64,000 nt of DNA, taken from Actinomadura atramentaria DSM 43919 (GTDB taxonomy: Bacteria > Actinomycetota > Actinomycetes > Streptosporangiales > Streptosporangiaceae). The notes beneath the pieces were generated by a model that was given only the letters and a program-made list of their open reading frames with translations, was not told the origin of the DNA and did no database searches. Both the position numbers and the translations under genes were made by a program. The stretch spans positions 116,454 through 180,453 of the forward strand of contig NZ_KB907215.1 of assembly GCF_000381885.1 (NCBI RefSeq), in the 5' to 3' direction. Numbering within the stretch: the stretch's first letter is position 1; each line of letters begins with the position of its first letter. This document shows positions 43,144-50,299 of the stretch, one piece after another.

Positions 43144-43199
43144 CGTCGGTCGCCGGGCGTCGGTCGCCGGGCAGTGGGCGTCGGGCAGTGGGCGTCGGG
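43144..43199. repeat. 14-bp tandem repeats, two subtypes
   Basis: CGTCGGTCGCCGGG occurs twice in tandem (43144-43171), followed by CAGTGGGCGTCGGG twice (43172-43199). They lie in the gene-free gap 42994-43473, which otherwise holds only the dispersed repeat at 43279-43433. Confidence 0.88.
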
Positions 43200-43278
43200 C
43201 TGGACGGGAAGGACGGGCAGCGGGTGGGGCGGACTGCGGGCAGGACGGGCGGCGTTCGGGGACGAGGGTCTGCCTCAA

Positions 43279-43433
43279 AGTGCCTCAGCCCGAGCGCGAG
43301 TGCGTTAACTGGCCGGTGAAGCGACGCCGGAGGCGAGCTTCATCGGGCAGATCGCGAAACGATGCCGCGCTCGCACAGACCCGGTGAGGTCCGAGCCACC
43401 AGGCGAGGGCGTGGGCCGGGACTCGGAAACACT
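43279..43433 (+). repeat. Dispersed repeat, copy C
   Basis: A 155-bp element homologous along its whole length to 23081-23224. The central hairpin is GGCCGGTGAAGC (43311-43322) with GCTTCATCGGGC (43337-43348). One C-to-T change keeps a G-U pair, and one mismatch lies near the end. The loop GACGCCGGAGGCGA matches copy A directly and copy B only as reverse complement. It lies 40 bp beyond the leftward YgfZ gene. Confidence 0.8.
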
Positions 43434-43473
43434 GGCAGCGAACAGCGAAGGCAAACGCCCGCAGCCGTCGTCG

Positions 43474-44475
43474 TCAAGCGCGCCTGGTCGGCTGGCGGCG
43501 GAGGGCTATCTGGGCGTTCGCGCCGGTGTCCGGGGAGACGATGACCTCTTGCGCCGCCGCGACCCCGCCCGCGAGCAGTTCCGCGTCCACCGGGACGTTC
43601 CGCTTGACGAGGGCCAGCGCGACCGGCCCCAGTTCGTGGTGGCGCGCGGCGGAGCCGACGAACCCGACCGTCCGCCCGCCCGGGATCTCGACGGGATCGC
43701 CGTGGGCGGGCAGCCGGTCCACGCTGCCGTCCAGGTGCAGGAACACCAGGCGGCGCGGCGGGCGGCCGAGGTTGTGGACGCGCGCGACCGTCTCCTGCCC
43801 CCGGTAGCAGCCCTTGTTCAGGTGGACGGCGTCCTCGATCCAGCCCATCTCGTGCGGGATCGCGCGCTCGTCGGAGTCGAGGCCGAACCGGGGCGTGTGC
43901 GCGGCGATCCGCAGCGCCTCGTACGCCCACAGCCCGGCGGGCCGCAGCCCGGACGCGGCGGTGAGCGCGGCCAGTTCGGCGCGCGGGACGAGCGTCGTCG
44001 TCAGCCCGGCGACGTCGGGGAACGCGGGACCGGGGAAGGAAGCCGGCCCCGTCACGGCCGCGTACTCGCCGGTGACGTCCGCCACCTCGACGCGCAGCAT
44101 GAACCGCATCCGGTCGAGGAACGCGGTGAGCGCGGGCGCGGCCCCCGGCTCGACGTGCGCGAGCACCGCCTCCCCGTCGTCCACGAGGTGCAGGTGGTGC
44201 TCGACGCGGCCGTTGGCGTCCAGCAGCAGCGCCTGCGTCGGCTCGTGCGGCGGGAGGACGTCGAGGCGCTGGCTCAGCAGGCTGTGCAGCCAGGACAGCC
44301 GGTCCGGCCCGGTGACGCGGACGACGCCCCGGTTGCTCCGGTCCACGAACCCGGTCCCGGATTCCAGCGCCCGCTGCTCCTGCGCGGGCTCCCCGTAGTG
44401 GGCCGCGATGTCGTCGTCGGGCGCGTCGGCGGCGACGGCCCCGTGCAGTTCCAGCAGCGGACTCCTCATGCCCAC
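43474..44475 (-). CDS. YgfZ/GcvT-type folate-binding protein
   Basis: A 333-aa homologue of YgfZ, a tetrahydrofolate-binding protein needed for repair or assembly of certain Fe-S enzymes. The signature KGCYRGQETVARVHNLG carries the essential Cys223 (K221-E228). The N-terminal half has the GcvT-like VDRSNRGVVRVTGPDRLSWLHSL. Length is typical. It is 19 bp downstream of a Fur-type gene and co-directional, so the two are probably co-transcribed, linking metal sensing to Fe-S upkeep. Confidence 0.93.
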   Translation of the reverse strand: MGMRSPLLELHGAVAADAPDDDIAAHYGEPAQEQRALESGTGFVDRSNRGVVRVTGPDRLSWLHSLLSQRLDVLPPHEPTQALLLDANGRVEHHLHLVDDGEAVLAHVEPGAAPALTAFLDRMRFMLRVEVADVTGEYAAVTGPASFPGPAFPDVAGLTTTLVPRAELAALTAASGLRPAGLWAYEALRIAAHTPRFGLDSDERAIPHEMGWIEDAVHLNKGCYRGQETVARVHNLGRPPRRLVFLHLDGSVDRLPAHGDPVEIPGGRTVGFVGSAARHHELGPVALALVKRNVPVDAELLAGGVAAAQEVIVSPDTGANAQIALRRQPTRRA

Positions 44476-44494
44476 CAGCGTATGCGGCGGCGCG

Positions 44495-44908
44495 TCACGC
44501 GCGGCAGTCGCGGCACTCCCCGTACACCGTGAGGTGATGCACGTCGGTGACGAAGCCGAACCGCTCGGCGAGGCTCTCGGCGAGCCCGGACGCGGCGGCC
44601 GGGTCGGCGTCCTCGGCGCGCCCGCAGCCGCGGCAGACCAGGTGGATGTGGTCGGCCTCGGTCGCCAGATGGTAGTTCGGCGGGCCGTGCCCGAGATGGG
44701 CGTGCTTGACGAGACCCAGCTCCTCCAGCAGCTCCAGCGTCCGGTACACGGTCGAGATGTTCACGCCCTTCGCGGTGCGCTGCACCTCGGCGCAGATCTC
44801 TTCCGGGGTCGCGTGCTCAAGGTTCGTGACCGCCTCCAGGACGAGCTGCCGCTGGGGCGTGACCCGGTATCCCTTGGCCCGCAGCTCCTCCTGCCACGTG
44901 TCCGCCAT
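44495..44908 (-). CDS. Fur family transcriptional regulator
   Basis: A 137-aa metalloregulator. The winged helix (RVTPQRQLVLEAV, ISTVYRTLELLEELGLV) is followed by the metal/dimer domain with HIHLVCRGCG (His87, His89, Cys92, Cys95) and C-terminal Cys132 and Cys135 for the structural zinc. Whether it senses Fe, Zn or peroxide cannot be told. It is divergent from the small-ORF/structured RNA locus, with 29 bp from its start codon to that promoter. Confidence 0.93.
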   Translation of the reverse strand: MADTWQEELRAKGYRVTPQRQLVLEAVTNLEHATPEEICAEVQRTAKGVNISTVYRTLELLEELGLVKHAHLGHGPPNYHLATEADHIHLVCRGCGRAEDADPAAASGLAESLAERFGFVTDVHHLTVYGECRDCRA

Positions 44909-44937
44909 GAGCAGAGTCTATGTCCGCGAAAAGCCGC

Positions 44938-44967
44938 TTGCCTCGCGCGGCGGCGGTCGCATAACGT
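44938..44967 (+). promoter_or_regulatory. Candidate sigma-70 promoter of the small-ORF transcript
   Basis: TTGCCT (44938-44943) and TAACGT (44962-44967) are separated by 18 bp, predicting a start near 44974 and a ~26-nt leader before the 12-codon ORF. Confidence 0.5.
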
Positions 44968-44999
44968 GCAGCCACGCAGGAAAGGAGGTGGTCCTAGGT

Positions 45000-45038
45000 A
45001 TGAGTGACAGTAGGGCTTGCGAGGTGGCTGTCCGCTAG
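45000..45038 (+). CDS. 12-codon ORF with near-complete anti-SD match
   Basis: ATG 45000 to TAG 45038 encodes MSDSRACEVAVR. The ribosome site AAAGGAGGTGGTC (44981-44993) matches the complement of the 16S 3' end at 12 of 13 positions, far stronger than at any other gene here, with 6 bases to the ATG. The last codons and stop are in a hairpin (TGTCCG 45029-45034 with CGGACA 45053-45058). It is not followed by a co-directional gene; downstream lies only structured sequence and a terminator-like fold. One Cys codon is present. Known actinobacterial regulatory small ORFs are often Cys-rich, but this one is not clearly of those families. Confidence 0.5.
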   Translation: MSDSRACEVAVR

Positions 45039-45204
45039 TCGCCGTCACGCCTCGGACACGCCGCTCCTGCAGGCGAGCTAGCCGCCTGACGGGGCACGTG
45101 TACCGGTCGTGGACGCGACCGGCGAATTCCAGGCAGGCACCGGGCCCCCGAACCGATGGGCAGTCCTCCCATCGCCCCGCACCCGCGGGAAGGTTCGGGG
45201 GTTT
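45029..45204 (+). ncRNA. Candidate structured RNA: hairpin series ending in a three-way junction
   Basis: Consecutive stems are: TGTCCG/CGGACA (45029-45058), AGGCG/CGCCT (45071-45087) and CCGGTCG/CGACCGG (45103-45122). A 10-bp closing stem follows, CCCCCGAACC (45145-45154) with GGTTCGGGGG (45192-45201), enclosing two hairpins, GATGGG/CCCATC (45155-45173) and CCCGC/GCGGG (45176-45189). TTTCCCTATTC follows, so the last fold could be a terminator. The segment has no ORF of its own beyond the 12-codon one. No match to tmRNA, SRP RNA, RNase P or 6S RNA core motifs was seen. Confidence 0.45.
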
Positions 45205-45217
45205 CCCTATTCTCTGA

Positions 45218-45763
45218 TCACGCCTTCTTGAGCTGCGCGGAGAGATGGACCTGCAGCGGCTGACCCATCGCCGCCATCTCGTAGACCCAGCCGAGGTCCC
45301 GCGCGCCGTTCTTCTCGGGCAGCAGCCCGTACATCCGGGCCCCGGCGGTGACCTCCTTCGCCGACGCGGTCCGCGCGACGACGTCCGTCCGCAGCTCGAC
45401 GCGGTTGAACGCGACGTTCCCCACGTAGATCTCCACGATCCCGGTCGGATGCGCGAGCGTCACCTCGACCTCGTTGCCCGGCCGGGGCCGCCAGTAGCCC
45501 GTCTCGGTGCCGAGCGGCCGCCCGATCGTGCCGTCCTCCTCGATCAGCCAGGTCCGGCTCTCGTAGATCAGGAACGGCTTGCCGTTGTGGGTGAACGTCA
45601 CCTCCTGGCCGAACCGGAACTCCTCGATCGTCGGATAGTCGCCGACGCCCGCGCCCTTCCAGGTGCCGAGCAGGAACTCCAGCGGCTTCAGATCAGGGTG
45701 CGGGTCGAACTCCGGCTCGGTGCCCGCGGCGGCGTGCGTGGGATCGGACTGCTCTGACTGCAT
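45218..45763 (-). CDS. Nitrobindin/FABP-like haem-binding protein (DUF1794)
   Basis: A 181-aa ten-stranded beta-barrel protein. The family motif GTWKGAGVGDYPTI lies at about residues 33-46. The C-terminal helix-strand has VHLSAQLKKA, whose His fits the proximal haem ligand of nitrobindins. Such proteins handle peroxynitrite/NO. Related genes are found near YgfZ and Fur genes in other actinobacteria. It is leftward and convergent with the small-ORF transcript, whose terminator-like fold ends 14 bp from its stop. Confidence 0.9.
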   Translation of the reverse strand: MQSEQSDPTHAAAGTEPEFDPHPDLKPLEFLLGTWKGAGVGDYPTIEEFRFGQEVTFTHNGKPFLIYESRTWLIEEDGTIGRPLGTETGYWRPRPGNEVEVTLAHPTGIVEIYVGNVAFNRVELRTDVVARTASAKEVTAGARMYGLLPEKNGARDLGWVYEMAAMGQPLQVHLSAQLKKA

Positions 45764-45806
45764 GGCATCTCAGCCTAAAGTGTCGCGGCCGCGCCCCGGA
45801 ACGCCG

Positions 45807-45896
45807 CTACCGCAGCCGCGACAGCCGCACGACCAGCAGCACCGCGCCCACCGCGACGGCTCCGCACGCCAGGACCAGGATGATCGCGTTCGCCAT
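45807..45896 (-). CDS. 29-residue single-TM peptide
   Basis: A short ORF, MANAIILVLACGAVAVGAVL followed by LVVRLSRLR, gives one TM helix with a basic tail, a common design of real small membrane proteins. It lies 44 bp upstream of the nitrobindin-like gene on the same strand. The ribosome site is weak (GGGTGG at a long distance), so the call rests on composition and position. Confidence 0.45.
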   Translation of the reverse strand: MANAIILVLACGAVAVGAVLLVVRLSRLR

Positions 45897-45967
45897 GCCC
45901 ACGGGCCGCCACCCTACGCGCGACGGCCCCGTGCCGTCGCGCGCGGCGCGGGGTTAGAGTGCCGGGC

Positions 45968-46330
45968 ATGGCGAGATCTCTGGTGATCAAGGCGACGGCC
46001 GGCGCGGACGGCCCGGAGCGCTGCAACCAGGCGTTCACGGTCGCCGCCGCGGCCGTCGCGAGCGGCGTGCCGGTGTCGCTGTGGCTGACCGGCGAGTCCG
46101 CCTGGTACGCGCTGCCCGGCCGCGCCGAGGAGTTCGAGCTGCCGCACAGCGCGCCGCTGGCGGAGCTGCTGTCGGTCGTCCTCGCGGGCGGGACCGTGAC
46201 GGTCTGCACGCAGTGCGCGGCCCGCCGCGAGATCGGCCAGGACGACGTCATCGACGGCATCCGCATCGCGGGCGCGCCGACGTTCGTCGCCGAGGCCACG
46301 GCGGACGGCGCCCAGGCCCTCGTCTACTGA
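45968..46330 (+). CDS. DsrE family protein
   Basis: A 120-aa DsrE/DsrF/DrsH-like protein. It opens with SLVIKATAGADGPERCNQAF, has WLTGESAWYALPG and two Cys in VCTQCAARREIG at the position of the sulphur-carrying Cys of DsrE. It likely takes part in sulphur relay or redox, but that is inference. ATG 45968 is preferred to GTG 45959 (adds three residues). It is monocistronic. The 140 bp that follow are GCGGCGCG-rich and empty. Confidence 0.85.
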   Translation: MARSLVIKATAGADGPERCNQAFTVAAAAVASGVPVSLWLTGESAWYALPGRAEEFELPHSAPLAELLSVVLAGGTVTVCTQCAARREIGQDDVIDGIRIAGAPTFVAEATADGAQALVY

Positions 46331-46470
46331 CCCGCCCGCGACCCGGCCGAGCGGCACGGCCGAGCGGCGCGCGCCAGCCGCTCGTTCGGGCGGCGCGTGT
46401 CGACCGCTTGTCGCGCGCGGCGCGTCCGGCCGTTCATCCGCGCGGCGCGTTCTGATCCGCCCGCGCGGGG

Positions 46471-47253
46471 CTAGGCGGGGTCGCGGAGTGCTGCGACCGC
46501 GTCGCGGACGTCCGGGTCGGGGTCGGCGGCGAGGGTGTCGAGCAGGGCGGGGACGCCGGGCGTCGTCCAGTGGCCGACCGCCCAGACCAGGTCCTCGCGG
46601 ACGCCCGCGTCCGGGTGGGCGGCGAGGCGGGCGAGTTCGGGGAGCGGGCCGCGCCGCCGCAGGCCGAACCAGTGCAGCGCCGCGCGCAGTTCAGCCGGGT
46701 CGCCCGGGTCTCCGGCCGCCGCGATGCGCGCGAGCAGGACGCGCGGCGGCGGCGCCGGGCCGTCCACCGGATGCGGCAGGCGCTCGCGGAGCCGCCGCGC
46801 CCCGTACCCGCCGCGCTCCCGGCAGCCGAAGCACGTGCAGGGCCGCCGCCCGTGCGCGTCCGGCCGGTACCGCCAGCCGACGCCCTGCGGGACGGCGCGG
46901 ACGGCGCGCACCTCGCGGGCCGCGACCGCGCGCGGCACGAAGACCTCCCAGCCGCGCGGATCGGCGAGGGCGGCGATCCGCCGCACCGCCCCGGCGGCGG
47001 TGTCCGCGCGCGGCCGGTCCCCGTAATGCCCGACGAGGACCGGCTCGGCGTCGTCGAGCCGCAGATGGACGGCCGTCATCGGCCCCCGGTGCCCGAACCG
47101 GGCGAGTTCGCGAAGCCACTGGTGCGTCAGCGTGTACGACGGCAGCACCGGGAAGCAGTACACCCCGCGCGCCCCGGAACGCGCCGCGCGTATCCCGGAC
47201 CGCCGGATGCCCGGCGCGTTCGCCGCGGGCGTGAGATGCACGAACGTCGCCAT
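46471..47253 (-). CDS. HEAT-repeat protein with N-terminal ART/DarT-like start
   Basis: A 260-aa cytosolic protein. The N-terminal ~100 residues begin FVHLTPAANAPGIRRSGIRA, a pattern seen in ADP-ribosyltransferase-like and KptA/DarT-like folds, with the order His-Leu-Thr then RRSGI. A C-x-C-x2-C motif (CTCFGC) follows at about 150. The C-terminus has two HEAT-like repeats (ELARLAAHPDAGVREDLVWA; DTLAADPDPDVRDAVAALRD). No enzymatic role can be shown. ATG 47253 is the natural start; the frame upstream overlaps the next gene. Confidence 0.7.
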   Translation of the reverse strand: MATFVHLTPAANAPGIRRSGIRAARSGARGVYCFPVLPSYTLTHQWLRELARFGHRGPMTAVHLRLDDAEPVLVGHYGDRPRADTAAGAVRRIAALADPRGWEVFVPRAVAAREVRAVRAVPQGVGWRYRPDAHGRRPCTCFGCRERGGYGARRLRERLPHPVDGPAPPPRVLLARIAAAGDPGDPAELRAALHWFGLRRRGPLPELARLAAHPDAGVREDLVWAVGHWTTPGVPALLDTLAADPDPDVRDAVAALRDPA

Positions 47254-47294
47254 GCGCGGCATCGTAGGCACGCGCGCGACGCGACGGCGACGGC

Positions 47295-47801
47295 TTATTC
47301 GCTCCGGCGGCCGTACACCGCCACGCACCCCGCGTCGTCCTCCCCCGCGGGGATGATCCGCGCGTCGAACCCGGCGAGGTCGAGCAGGGCGGCGAGCGCG
47401 GGCCGCATGACGGACTCGATCCGGTCGTCGAACTCCTCCGGCGCCATCGTCATCGCCCCGCGCCGCGACCACGAGACGACGATCGCGTCCGCGCGTATCC
47501 ACGTGACGACGTGGAAGCCGCCGCTGCCGCCGCCGCGCTCGTCGGCCGCGTGCAGCCCGGCGGCCGTCAGCGCCTCGTCGATCTCGGCGGCGAGCGGCGC
47601 GTGCATCTCGGTGAGCGTCACGTACTCCTCGACGAACGCCCGGTCGAACAGCGCGTACGTCGCGCGGGACACGCCCAGGCGGCACCGCAGGTCCTCGTCG
47701 GTGGCCTCGCTGACGGACGGGGGGCTTTCCACCGACGACGTGAAGAACGGCGGCGCGTCCGGCTCGGCGCCGTCCGGGGAGAGCAGGAAGGGATCGGTCA
47801 T
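47295..47801 (-). CDS. Hypothetical protein
   Basis: A 168-aa acidic soluble protein without recognised domain. It has a Ser/Pro-rich start, a predicted helix with RLGVSRATYALFDRAFVEEYVTL, and a beta-rich half with GGFHVVTWIRADAIVVSWSRRG. Coding strength is good and it ends with TAA, rare in this GC-rich DNA. It is 41 bp upstream of the HEAT gene on the same strand and may be co-transcribed. Confidence 0.65.
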   Translation of the reverse strand: MTDPFLLSPDGAEPDAPPFFTSSVESPPSVSEATDEDLRCRLGVSRATYALFDRAFVEEYVTLTEMHAPLAAEIDEALTAAGLHAADERGGGSGGFHVVTWIRADAIVVSWSRRGAMTMAPEEFDDRIESVMRPALAALLDLAGFDARIIPAGEDDAGCVAVYGRRSE

Positions 47802-47866
47802 ACACCGGAAGTTACGCCCAGCGACGCGTCGTCACCCGGTGAATGCGCGGATGCGTCCGTCCCCGC

Positions 47867-48589
47867 TCAGCGCGGGGCGAGCGCCGCGTTCAGCCGTTCC
47901 TCGCGGAGCCGCTCCGACCACGACGGCGGGAGCTGCGGCAGTTCCATCCCGACCGCCCACGTCAGCAGCAGGTCGGCCAGCCCCGGATTGCGGACGAGCG
48001 CCGGCCCGTGCATGTACGTGCCGAGCGTGTGCCCCGCGTACGCGCCCTCGAAGCCCTGCCCGTCGCCGTTCCCGACGCCCGCGACGACCTTGGCGAGCGG
48101 CCGCGCGTTCGGCCCGATCGTCGTGACGCCCTGGTGGTTCTCGAACCCGGTGATGCGCGGGACGTTCAGCTCCGCCGCGACGTCGCCGACGACCTCGCCG
48201 ACCGCGCGCTGCTGCCCGCGCCCGCTGCGGATGTCGAGGAGCCCGAGGCCGGGCAGCGGCTGCCCCTCCTCACCGCCGAACTCGTGCCCGAGGATCTGGT
48301 AGCCCGCGCACACCGCGAAGATCACCGCGTTGCGGCGCGCGGCCTCGGCCAGCCCGCCGTCCGCGCGCAGCCGCTGCGCGGCGAGGATCTGCGGGCGGTC
48401 CTCGCCGCCGCCGAGCAGGTACAGGTCGCCGTCGGGCGGGACGGGCTCGTCCGAGCGCAGGTGGACGGTCTCGGTCGGGACGCCGCGCAGCGCCGCCCGC
48501 CGCTCCAGGACGATCGTGTTCCCCTGGTCGCCGTAGGTGCTGAGCAGGTCCGGGTAGATCCAGACGATCTTGAGTCGGTCAGAGGGCAC
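47867..48589 (-). CDS. gatD: Lipid II isoglutaminyl synthase, glutamine amidotransferase subunit
   Basis: GatD supplies ammonia from glutamine so that MurT can amidate the D-Glu of lipid II. The 240-aa class I amidotransferase has its nucleophile in AVCAGYQ (Cys94) and catalytic His in GTYMHGP (His194). The early segment YPDLLSTYGDQGN and FENHQG are family marks. It overlaps murT by 11 bp; the pair is encoded together in mycobacteria, corynebacteria and firmicutes. Confidence 0.95.
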   Translation of the reverse strand: MPSDRLKIVWIYPDLLSTYGDQGNTIVLERRAALRGVPTETVHLRSDEPVPPDGDLYLLGGGEDRPQILAAQRLRADGGLAEAARRNAVIFAVCAGYQILGHEFGGEEGQPLPGLGLLDIRSGRGQQRAVGEVVGDVAAELNVPRITGFENHQGVTTIGPNARPLAKVVAGVGNGDGQGFEGAYAGHTLGTYMHGPALVRNPGLADLLLTWAVGMELPQLPPSWSERLREERLNAALAPR

Positions 48590-49829
48590 GGCCGTACCTC
48601 GTTCGGATGTCCTGGAAGGCGGTGTAGTTGGCGATCACGTCGAGGCGGCCGGGCGGGACGGCGGTGACCGCCTGCTCGATGTCGTCCACCAGCGTGAACG
48701 CCACGTCGGCGGCCTCCAGCCGGGCGGCGAGGTCGACGCGGCGCTCGCCCGTCGCCCAGACGGGGCGGCCGCGCAGGATGCGGTAGTCGACGTCCCACAG
48801 CCAGGACGTGTCGCGGCCGTCCGGGCCCTGCGCGTTGATCGACAGCGCGACCGGGCCGGGCGCGGGCGCGAGGACGTCGAACGCCTCCAGCCAGCCCGCC
48901 GGGTTCTTCGACAGCAGCAGCCGCAGCTCGCGGCCCTGCGCCTCGACGGTGGTGTACCGGCCCGCGACCGACTTCACCTGCGCGAGCGCGGGCAGCGCCT
49001 GCTCGGGCGGCACGCCGAACTGCGCGACGACGGCGAGCGCCATCGCCGCGTTCGACCGGTTCGCCCGGCCGGGGAGCTGGAGCTGCGCCAGCGGGACGGC
49101 GCGCCCGTCCGGCGCGACGACCGTGTCGCCGCGCAGCACCCAGTCGGGGCGGGGCCGCGCGAAGTGGCACTGGCGGCAGCGCCAGTCGCTGTCCTCCTCG
49201 CCGCCCTGGCGGTCGAGCGGGCCGCCGCACTCGGGGCAGCACCAGGAGTCCTCGCGCCAGTGCTGGCCCGCCGCGACCCAGGTGACGCTCTTGGCGGTCG
49301 CCGCGCCCCAGGTGACGAGCGGGTCGTCGCAGTTGGCGATGACGTGGCTCTGCGGGGACGCCTCCAGGGCGCGCCGCCACTTCCCGGCGAGCAGCCAGAT
49401 CTCGGCGGCGCGGTCCATCTGGTCGCGGCTGAGGTTCATCAGCGCGACGACGTTCGCGCCGGTCTCCTTCAGCACCATCGGGACGTACTTCTCGTCGCAC
49501 TCCAGCACGCCGTAGCGGGCGCCGGGCGCGGACGCGAGCGCCGACACGTGCCCGGTCGGCATGTTCGCCCCGAACGCGTTGGTGGCGATCTCGCCGAGCG
49601 GCGCCATCGCCGACGTGATGAGGCGCGTGGTCGTCGTCTTGCCGTTGGTGGCGCTGACGAGGACGAGCTTGCGGTCCTTGGCGAGCCTGGTCAGCAGCTC
49701 CGGGTCGAGGCGGAGACCGATCCGCCCCCCGATCACCGAGCCGTCGCCCTTGCCCGCGAGCCGGGACATCCTGGCCGCGGTCCGGCCGAGCGCGACGGCC
49801 AGCTGCGAACGCAGTGGAAGATCGCTCAT
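48579..49829 (-). CDS. murT: Lipid II isoglutaminyl synthase, Mur ligase-like subunit
   Basis: MurT is the ATP-dependent half of the GatD-MurT complex at the cytoplasmic membrane. The 416-aa product has the P-loop SATNGKTTTT (Lys64), the Mur ligase central domain with NLSRDQMDR, and a four-Cys zinc ribbon (CPECGG and CRQCH, about 197-225). The C-terminal DUF1727 domain (VDYRILRGRPVWATGER, ANYTAFQDIRTRYG) is also present. Amidation is needed for L,D- and D,D-crosslinking in many actinobacteria. Confidence 0.95.
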   Translation of the reverse strand: MSDLPLRSQLAVALGRTAARMSRLAGKGDGSVIGGRIGLRLDPELLTRLAKDRKLVLVSATNGKTTTTRLITSAMAPLGEIATNAFGANMPTGHVSALASAPGARYGVLECDEKYVPMVLKETGANVVALMNLSRDQMDRAAEIWLLAGKWRRALEASPQSHVIANCDDPLVTWGAATAKSVTWVAAGQHWREDSWCCPECGGPLDRQGGEEDSDWRCRQCHFARPRPDWVLRGDTVVAPDGRAVPLAQLQLPGRANRSNAAMALAVVAQFGVPPEQALPALAQVKSVAGRYTTVEAQGRELRLLLSKNPAGWLEAFDVLAPAPGPVALSINAQGPDGRDTSWLWDVDYRILRGRPVWATGERRVDLAARLEAADVAFTLVDDIEQAVTAVPPGRLDVIANYTAFQDIRTRYGRAL

Positions 49830-50299
49830 GAACTCCGTCTTCTCCGGTGCAGTGCGTCTCGGGCGCTCTTCTCGTACTTCGGCCCGCAGATGACCGCAGC
49901 CTAGCCGCCATCGGACGCCGTCGCCGCCCGCACCGCGCGGACCGCACCCGGTGGATACAAGTCACATCCGATCGGACGGACGGGACGTCACCCCTGTGTT
50001 CCCCCGATTCACGGACACCGTTCCCCTTACTGCGGCAAAATGCGATCAGTGTCACAGACATCCGAGTAAACCGGCGCGCGCGTCCTTGACCTCCGACGGC
50101 GGATCGTGATTCGGTGCGAGCCCCGGGAGGGGCCGACCGCAGCGGCGCGATTCCCGGCGAAGCGCCCGAGATGGCGTCCGAGATGGGGCGCCGCCCAGTA
50201 CTTTGTCGTGGTCCCCCTCTTCGGTGGAGCGGCGAGCCCGGCCCGCGGGCGGGGATGCGCGACACGGGCGTACCGGCGACCAAGCGAGGTTCTGAGCTG
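49830..50299. other. Gene-free divergent spacer between murT and the zinc-ribbon gene
   Basis: This 470-bp gap must hold promoters for leftward murT-gatD and the rightward zinc-ribbon gene. I see no convincing ORF, repeat or hairpin. The stretch 50030-50080 is the most AT-rich (TGCGGCAAAATGCGATCAGTG). Confidence 0.5.

Noticed and set aside
45017-45217. A 66-codon ORF starting inside the small-ORF locus
   Set aside because: No ribosome site, unusual composition and complete overlap with the hairpin series and terminator-like fold.
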